Below are positions 59,116 to 64,000 of a stretch of 64,000 nt of DNA, one piece after another. Source of the DNA: Desulfuromonas soudanensis (GTDB lineage Bacteria; Desulfobacterota; Desulfuromonadia; Desulfuromonadales; WTL); the NCBI RefSeq assembly GCF_001278055.1, contig NZ_CP010802.1, positions 1,240,001 to 1,304,000 on the forward strand, in the 5' to 3' direction. Both the position numbers and the translations under genes were made by a program. The notes under the pieces are model-generated. The model was not told the origin of the DNA. It ran no database searches and worked only from the letters and a program-made list of their open reading frames with translations. Position 1 is the stretch's first letter; each line of letters opens with the position of its first letter.

Positions 59116-60219
59116 ATGAACGTACCCCCTTCCCTGATTCTGGTTCTATTTCTGCTCTTTTGTCCCCAGGCGCTTCACGCCGCCGACCCTCTCCTCGGCC
59201 TGCCGCCGGTGCCGATTCCCGCCGACAATCCCCAGACCCCGGAAAAGATCGCTCTCGGCCAGAGGCTCTTCGAGGACAAGCGCTTCAGCGCCGACGGGAC
59301 GGTCAGCTGCGCCACCTGCCATGATCGGGAAAAAGCCTTCGGAGACGCCCTCCCGGTTTCCGAAGGGGTCGGCAAGCAGAAGGGGACGCGCAACGCCCCG
59401 ACGGTGATCAATGCCGTTTTTTACAAGGTTCAGTTCTGGGACGGCCGCCGCTCCAGTCTCGAGGAGCAGGCCAAGGACCCCTTTGTCAACCCCGTCGAGC
59501 ACGGCCTGAAGAGCCACCAGCCGATCCTCGACGTCATCCGCGGCGACGCCGACTATCCGGCGGCATTCGGCGCCGTCTTCGGCGTCGAACCGGCGTCGAT
59601 CACCATCGATCATGTTGTCAAGGCGATCGCCAGCTTCGAGCGCACCGTCGTTTCCGGCAACTCTCCCTTCGACCGCTACCTCTACGGCGGTGAAAAAGAC
59701 GCCATGTCGGAGGCGGCGATCCGCGGCCTCGCCATCTTCCGCGACAAGGGTCGCTGCCAGAGCTGTCACGCCATCGAACAGACCGATGCGCTCTTCACCA
59801 ACAACCAGCTGCACAATCTCGGGGTCGGTTTCAAACGCATCGAACCGCGCCTGATGGAGATTGCCAATTCCCTGCGCAGCGCCGTGACCCGGGGGGAGAC
59901 GATCGACGAGAAGGTGCTGACCGCCCCCGATATTTCCGAGCTCGGCCATTATGTCGTCACCTTTCGTCCTTCCGACATCGGCCGCTTCAAGACCTCGGGG
60001 TTGCGCAACATCGCCGTCACCGGACCCTACATGCACGATGGCAGTCTCAAGACCCTCGAGGAGGTCGTCGAACTCTACAACAAGGGGGGCGAGCCGAACC
60101 CGATGCTCGACAGCGGCATCCTCCCCCTTGACCTGACGGCCGAAGAAAAGGCCGATTTGGTCGCCTTTCTCAAGGCCTTGACCAGTCCCGAGTTTGCCCA
60201 TCTGCAAACCGCAAAATAA
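59116..60219 (+). CDS. Dihaem cytochrome c peroxidase family protein (CcpA/MauG type)
   Basis: This roughly 367-residue exported protein has a signal peptide (LILVLFLLFCPQALHA). It has two haem motifs, CATCH near residue 70 and CQSCH near residue 220, and the family pattern GQRLFEDKRFSADGTVSC, GTRNAPTVINAVFYKVQFWDGRRSSLEEQAKDPFVNPVE and FKTSGLRNIAVTGPYMHDGSLKTLEEVV. It reduces hydrogen peroxide with electrons from c-type cytochromes, or acts as a MauG-like oxidase. The start at 59116 is preferred because GGAGG lies 7 bases upstream. It heads a three-gene cluster with a phosphoesterase and a monohaem cytochrome. Confidence 0.9.
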   Translation: MNVPPSLILVLFLLFCPQALHAADPLLGLPPVPIPADNPQTPEKIALGQRLFEDKRFSADGTVSCATCHDREKAFGDALPVSEGVGKQKGTRNAPTVINAVFYKVQFWDGRRSSLEEQAKDPFVNPVEHGLKSHQPILDVIRGDADYPAAFGAVFGVEPASITIDHVVKAIASFERTVVSGNSPFDRYLYGGEKDAMSEAAIRGLAIFRDKGRCQSCHAIEQTDALFTNNQLHNLGVGFKRIEPRLMEIANSLRSAVTRGETIDEKVLTAPDISELGHYVVTFRPSDIGRFKTSGLRNIAVTGPYMHDGSLKTLEEVVELYNKGGEPNPMLDSGILPLDLTAEEKADLVAFLKALTSPEFAHLQTAK

Positions 60220-60230
60220 AGGAGAGCGTC

Positions 60231-61307
60231 ATGAGTTCTGAGGTCAGCAGGAGAATCTTTTTGCAACAGCTCGGCGCCGCCGCGGCGGTCACGGCCCTCC
60301 CCTTGAGTCTTGTGGAGATCGCCTGGGGAGCGGGGAAGGGGGAGAGTTTCACCTTCGCCTACATTTCCGACCCGCACATCACCCAGATCAAGGGGACCGA
60401 ATTCGTCGATAATTTCGACAAGGGGCTGGCCAAGGCGGTCCTCGAAGTCAACTTCATGTTTCCCCAGCCCGACTTCGTCGTCTTCGGCGGCGACCTCGCC
60501 CAGCTTGGCAAGCCCGAGGAGCTCGACCACGGCATGGAGATGCTCAGCAAACTGACGCTGCCGGTGCGCTACGTCATCGGCGAGCACGATTACTATCTCG
60601 ACCTCGGAAAGTACTGGGAGGAGAAGATCAGCAAGCTCAACTATTCCTTCGACCACAAGGGTGTGCACTTCGTCGTCCTCAACTCCATCCTCACCGACGA
60701 CGACTGGACCCACAAACGCTGGCCGACGGCGGCGGAGCGGATGCAGCAGATGGCCCGCCTCGACAATCCCGACGGCTCCCCCTTCATGGTCAAGGAGGCG
60801 CAGCGCAACTGGCTCAAGGCCGATCTGGCCAAGATCGACAAGAAGACGCCGATCGTTGTGATGTCCCACTCCCCCCTCTACAAGATCTACAAGGGGTGGA
60901 ACTTCTGGACCGACGACGCCGAGGAGGTCCAGGCGCTGCTGCAGCCCTTCCAGCAGGTGACCGTGCTGCACGGTCATGTCCACCAGATCCTTTACAACCA
61001 GATCGGCAACATCACCTTCCATGCCATGATGTCCACCGCCTGGCCCTGGCCCTATCCGCACAGCTTCGCCGGAAAACCGAGCATGGTGCCGAAGCTGACC
61101 GTCCCCATGAACCGCGCCGATCCCTTTCACGAGCGCGACGCCACCGGCTGGTCGGCCATCGATCTGGCCAGCGGCAAGGTGACCAACCGGCTCGAACTCT
61201 GGGAAAACACGCCGCGCACCGTCGCCGAGGACGAAAAGACCGGGCTGCCGGCCGACTCCCAATACCAGGATCCGGCAAAACGCATCCCGCCGCAGGACCA
61301 TTACTAA
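60231..61307 (+). CDS. Tat-exported metallophosphoesterase
   Basis: This 358-residue protein has a twin-arginine signal (SRRIFLQQLGAAAAVTALPLSL). The calcineurin-like phosphoesterase fold is marked by the metal motifs FAYISDPHI, VVFGGDLAQ, IGEHDYY (variant of GNHD), VVMSHSPLY and LHGHVHQ. Such Tat-exported enzymes may act on phosphate esters or nucleotides in the periplasm, with metal loaded in the cytoplasm. It lies 11 bases after the peroxidase gene and before a cytochrome gene. The substrate cannot be inferred. Confidence 0.85.
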   Translation: MSSEVSRRIFLQQLGAAAAVTALPLSLVEIAWGAGKGESFTFAYISDPHITQIKGTEFVDNFDKGLAKAVLEVNFMFPQPDFVVFGGDLAQLGKPEELDHGMEMLSKLTLPVRYVIGEHDYYLDLGKYWEEKISKLNYSFDHKGVHFVVLNSILTDDDWTHKRWPTAAERMQQMARLDNPDGSPFMVKEAQRNWLKADLAKIDKKTPIVVMSHSPLYKIYKGWNFWTDDAEEVQALLQPFQQVTVLHGHVHQILYNQIGNITFHAMMSTAWPWPYPHSFAGKPSMVPKLTVPMNRADPFHERDATGWSAIDLASGKVTNRLELWENTPRTVAEDEKTGLPADSQYQDPAKRIPPQDHY

Positions 61308-61337
61308 AAAAATGACCTCTTAAAAGGAGAACTACCC

Positions 61338-61739
61338 ATGTTCAAAGGGATCTGTCTGATACTGCTGGCGCTGGCCCTGTCCCTCCCTTCCGTCGCCGCC
61401 CGGGCCGATGAATTCACCGAAGCCGATCTCAAGAAGTGGCAGGAGGATTTCATGGTCGTGGTGAAGGAAGGGGAGAAGCTTTTTCACAGCGCCCTGGGGA
61501 GCAATGCCGTCTCCTGCGACATGTGTCATCCCAATGGCGCCAACAACCACCCGGAAACCTATCCCAAGTTTCAGAAGCAGATCGGCAAGGTGGTGGCCCT
61601 GCGCGACATGATCAACTGGTGCCTCAAAAACCCTCTCAAGGGGACGGAAATGGCCGCCGACGATCCGAAAATGGTGGCGATGGAAGCCTACATCACCTGG
61701 GAGCGGCGCGGGGTCCCCCTGGCGCCGGGGAAGCACTGA
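61338..61739 (+). CDS. Monohaem c-type cytochrome
   Basis: This 133-residue periplasmic cytochrome has a signal peptide (MFKGICLILLALALSLPSVAARA), one CDMCH haem motif near residue 60, and a downstream Met/His-rich segment (GTEMAADDPKMVAMEAYITWERRG) with candidate axial Met residues. The spacing resembles SoxX/class I-type cytochromes. A 30-base gap separates it from the phosphoesterase gene, and the three are probably one operon. It is the likely electron donor to the dihaem peroxidase. Confidence 0.85.
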   Translation: MFKGICLILLALALSLPSVAARADEFTEADLKKWQEDFMVVVKEGEKLFHSALGSNAVSCDMCHPNGANNHPETYPKFQKQIGKVVALRDMINWCLKNPLKGTEMAADDPKMVAMEAYITWERRGVPLAPGKH

Positions 61740-61763
61740 GACAGAGGTATTCCGAGGATGAAA

Positions 61764-61799
61764 AAACGGGGGCGCCCCTTTTCCGGAGCGCCCCCGTTT
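61764..61799 (+). terminator. Intrinsic terminator of the peroxidase cluster
   Basis: A strong stem (AAACGGGGGCGC with GCGCCCCCGTTT) and a 12-base loop, followed by TTCG. It ends the cluster 25 bases after the cytochrome stop. Confidence 0.85.
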
Positions 61800-61846
61800 C
61801 GTTCGCCGTCGAAGAAAAACATAATTGCAACTCCGGTGAATTCTGT

Positions 61847-61860
61847 TTTACTTAAGTAAA
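61847..61860. promoter_or_regulatory. Palindromic operator upstream of wrbA
   Basis: TTTACTTAAGTAAA is a perfect 14-base palindrome, flanked by GAATT and AATTC for an extended symmetry. It lies 43 bases before the wrbA ATG in an AT-rich stretch, where a MarR/HxlR-type repressor could bind. Confidence 0.5.
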
Positions 61861-61902
61861 TTCAGGATATTGAAAAGACAACAGTCAGGGAGGGGATGAA
61901 CC

Positions 61903-62526
61903 ATGAGCGTCAAAATTCAGGTCGTTTTTTACAGCATGTACGGACACGTTTACACGATGGCCGAGGCGGTGGCCGAAGGGACCCGGGAGGTCCCGGGGGT
62001 CGAGGTGGCCCTGCTGCAGGTGCCGGAACTCGTCCCCGAAGAGGCCCTGGAAAAATCGGGCGCCGCGGCGGCCCGCAAGGCCTTTGCCAAAATTCCCTTC
62101 GCCAAGCCGGAGGGTCTGGCCGACGCCGATGCCGTGATTTTCGGCACCCCGACCCGCTTCGGCAACATGTGCGCGCAGATGCGCAACTTTCTCGACCAGA
62201 CCGGCGGCCTGTGGATGAAGGGGTCCCTGGTCGGCAAGGTCGGCAGCGTCTTCACCTCCACCGCCACCCAGCACGGCGGGCAGGAAACGACCATCACCAG
62301 TTTCCATTCCACCCTGCTGCACCACGGCATGGTCATCGTCGGCGTCCCCTACGCCGAGGCGCGGCTGATGAATATGAGCGAGATCAGCGGCGGCACCCCC
62401 TACGGAGCCTCGACCCTGGCCGCCCCCGACGGCTCGCGCACCCCCAGCGAAAACGAGCTGGCCATCGCCCGCTACCAGGGGCGGCATGTGGCGCAGATCA
62501 CGGCGAAACTCAAGGGGTCCGGGTAG
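61903..62526 (+). CDS. wrbA: NAD(P)H:quinone oxidoreductase, WrbA type
   Basis: This 207-residue FMN protein has the flavodoxin fold: [20 protein letters not shown] (phosphate-binding loop region), [46 protein letters not shown], and [36 protein letters not shown]. It reduces quinones by two electrons. GGAGGGGATGAACC carries the ribosome site. Alone in its transcription unit, with a palindromic site upstream and a terminator downstream. Confidence 0.95.
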   Translation: MSVKIQVVFYSMYGHVYTMAEAVAEGTREVPGVEVALLQVPELVPEEALEKSGAAAARKAFAKIPFAKPEGLADADAVIFGTPTRFGNMCAQMRNFLDQTGGLWMKGSLVGKVGSVFTSTATQHGGQETTITSFHSTLLHHGMVIVGVPYAEARLMNMSEISGGTPYGASTLAAPDGSRTPSENELAIARYQGRHVAQITAKLKGSG

Positions 62527-62561
62527 TTAACAAAGGTGTGATTTGGAGAAAACAAGCAAAG

Positions 62562-62602
62562 CTAAAGAGGCTCTCCGGCGACGGGGAGCCTCTTTAGTTT
62601 TG
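62562..62602. terminator. Bidirectional terminator between wrbA and trpD
   Basis: A perfect 12-bp stem CTAAAGAGGCTC/GAGCCTCTTTAG with a TTTT tail on the plus strand. It ends the convergent wrbA and trpD units. Confidence 0.8.
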
Positions 62603-62689
62603 GGGCGGGAATTACTCTATGACATCAACCGCTCAGGACACGCGCTCCCGCCGGGGTGCCTTTCCCCCTTTCCTGCTTCAAGGGACGAA

Positions 62690-63751
62690 TCAGTCGAATC
62701 CCTGGTTCGTCAGCGCCTTAAGCCTTTCCACCTGCCTCAGGGCCTGGCCGCCGTCAATGGCAGCGGCCGCTCGTTCCATCCCCTCCCTGACCGAGGTCGC
62801 CTTCCCCGTTGCCAGAAGGGCGTAGGCGGCATTGAGCAAAACGATATCCCGCTTCGGCCCCCGTTCGCCCTGGAGTACGGCCCGGACGGTGACGGCGTTG
62901 GCCGCCGCGTCGCCGCCGCGCAGGGCCTCCATCGAGCAGCGCTTAAGGCCGAATTCTTTGGGGGCAATGGTGGACAGCTGGATCCCTCCGGGAGTGATTT
63001 CGGCCAGAAGCGTTTCCCTGGTCAGGGTGATCTCATCCATGCCGTCCATGCCGTGCACGACAAACCCGCTCCGGCAGCCGAGCCTGTGGAGGACCCACGC
63101 CAGCTTCTCCACCAGCTCCGCCTGGTAGACCCCCATGACCTGACAATCGGCGCCGGCCGGGTTGGTCAGCGGACCGAGGATGTTGAAGATGGTGCGGATG
63201 CCGATTTCCCGGCGCGGTCCGATGGAGTGTTTCATGGCGCCATGCAGGGCCGGTGCGAAGAGAAAGCCGATCCCCACCTCGTGGATGCACTTCTCGACGG
63301 TTTCCGGGGTGACGTCGAGGTTTATCCCCAGCTTCTCGATGACGTCGGCGCTGCCGCAGAGGGAAGAGACCGAGCGGTTGCCGTGCTTGGCCACCTTGAC
63401 GCCGCAGGCGGAGACGACGAATGAGACGGTGGTGGAGATGTTGAAGGTGTTCGTCCCGTCCCCTCCGGTGCCGACCACGTCCAGGATGGTTTCCCGGTCG
63501 AGATTGATCTCGTCCCGGTCGATGTCGAGGACGTTTCGACCGGCATGGATCGGCGTGACCCGTTCCCGCATGACCCGGGCGGCACCGGTAATTTCATCGA
63601 CGGTTTCGCCCTTCATGCGCAGGGCGGTGATGAAGGATGCGGTCTGGGCCGGCGTGGAGCCGCCGGACATGATCTGGCTCATGACCTCGATCATCTCCCC
63701 TTCGTTCAGATCCATCCCCTCCACGACACGGGCAATCGCTTTTTTGATCAC
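62690..63751 (-). CDS. trpD: Anthranilate phosphoribosyltransferase
   Basis: TrpD transfers the ribosyl phosphate from PRPP to anthranilate in tryptophan synthesis. The 353 residues include the PRPP-binding [21 protein letters not shown], the anthranilate/metal region [22 protein letters not shown] and [37 protein letters not shown]. The start codon is GTG, with GGGAGG about 9 bases upstream. No other trp genes are in the window. Confidence 0.96.
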   Translation of the reverse strand: MIKKAIARVVEGMDLNEGEMIEVMSQIMSGGSTPAQTASFITALRMKGETVDEITGAARVMRERVTPIHAGRNVLDIDRDEINLDRETILDVVGTGGDGTNTFNISTTVSFVVSACGVKVAKHGNRSVSSLCGSADVIEKLGINLDVTPETVEKCIHEVGIGFLFAPALHGAMKHSIGPRREIGIRTIFNILGPLTNPAGADCQVMGVYQAELVEKLAWVLHRLGCRSGFVVHGMDGMDEITLTRETLLAEITPGGIQLSTIAPKEFGLKRCSMEALRGGDAAANAVTVRAVLQGERGPKRDIVLLNAAYALLATGKATSVREGMERAAAAIDGGQALRQVERLKALTNQGFD

Positions 63752-63766
63752 TCTTTAAGCCTCCCT

Positions 63767-64000
63767 TCAACGATGAATATATTTGACCCTGGTCTCAAGG
63801 GATTTCTTGGGCGGCATGGCCTTTACTTTTTCACTGTAACCGAGGGGGATAACGGCCATGAGCTCCCCTTCGGTCTCTTCAAATAAATTCAGGACGTCTT
63901 CATTGATCAAGATGAGGATGCCGAGCCAGACGGAGGAGAGCCGGAGAGCGGTGGCGGCCAGCAGCAGGTTCTGGATGGCGGCGGCAGAACTCTGAATTTC
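63767..64000 (-). CDS. Nitroreductase family protein (3' end only)
   Basis: The last 77 codons can be read. They match the C-terminus of nitroreductases (SSAAAIQNLLLAATALRLSSVWLG, ELMAVIPLGYSEKVKAMPPKKSL). The 5' end lies beyond position 64000. The stop is 15 bases before the trpD start, so the two may be co-transcribed. Confidence 0.8.
   Translation of the reverse strand, partial: EIQSSAAAIQNLLLAATALRLSSVWLGILILINEDVLNLFEETEGELMAVIPLGYSEKVKAMPPKKSLETRVKYIHR

Overview
The window is GC-rich, gene-dense bacterial chromosome. Gene content and sequence style point to the Desulfuromonadales/Geobacter branch of the former Deltaproteobacteria: Ehr-type complex I relatives, MucR-like zinc-finger regulators, many sigma-54 activators, TAXI-type TRAP transport and periplasmic c-type cytochromes. 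This placement is an inference from gene content, not from a phylogenetic marker. No rRNA, tRNA or CRISPR array was seen.

Layout. 1-3 kb: argJ (5' end off the window), deoC and deoB. 3-8.6 kb: a pseudo-receiver/PilZ protein, a DUF2914 protein, a MucR regulator, a dGTPase-like gene behind a possible 15-codon leader, two overlapping CheW-like genes and a receiver protein with a long acidic linker. 8.8-13.8 kb: valS, a double zinc-ribbon protein, an old yellow enzyme and a DJ-1/PfpI protein. 14.1-24.9 kb: a nine-gene minus-strand operon for a membrane complex related to complex I and group 4 hydrogenases. Its large subunit lacks the [NiFe] cysteines, and the operon starts with an HTH-EIIA fusion and a DUF1275 membrane protein. 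25-30.1 kb: ptsP behind a sigma-54 promoter, then a sigma-54 activator fused to ferredoxin and [FeFe]-hydrogenase-like domains. Palindromes shared between the ptsP promoter and the activator's own upstream region suggest a regulatory circuit.

30.2-36 kb: a nested inverted-repeat element, two orphan oligopeptide ABC ATPases and a four-gene envelope cluster with two L,D-transpeptidases. 36.3-40.2 kb: a secreted acidic protein and a sensor kinase/sigma-54 response regulator pair. 40.2-44.7 kb is a scarred accessory region. It holds REP-like hairpins, a REP-associated (RAYT) transposase inside inverted REPs, a beta-propeller gene cut at its 5' end, a group II intron 3' remnant, a DisA_N-like protein and a deleted duplicate of the response regulator's C-terminus.

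44.8-53.4 kb: a lipoprotein, an AsmA-like protein, then a TAXI-TRAP transporter, a UspA protein and a large NAD-dependent glutamate dehydrogenase in one operon, which suggests glutamate uptake and catabolism. 54-58 kb: tex, two Gate-domain membrane proteins and an MscS channel. 58-64 kb: a DUF481 outer-membrane protein, a dihaem peroxidase/phosphoesterase/cytochrome c cluster, wrbA, trpD and the end of a nitroreductase gene.

The most interesting system is 14-30 kb. It can be read as a chain: a redox or gas sensor activator, then sigma-54 control of ptsP, then a PTS-Ntr phosphorelay, then an EIIA-type DNA-binding regulator at the head of the Ehr-like operon. Each part is visible in the sequence; the chain itself is a hypothesis.
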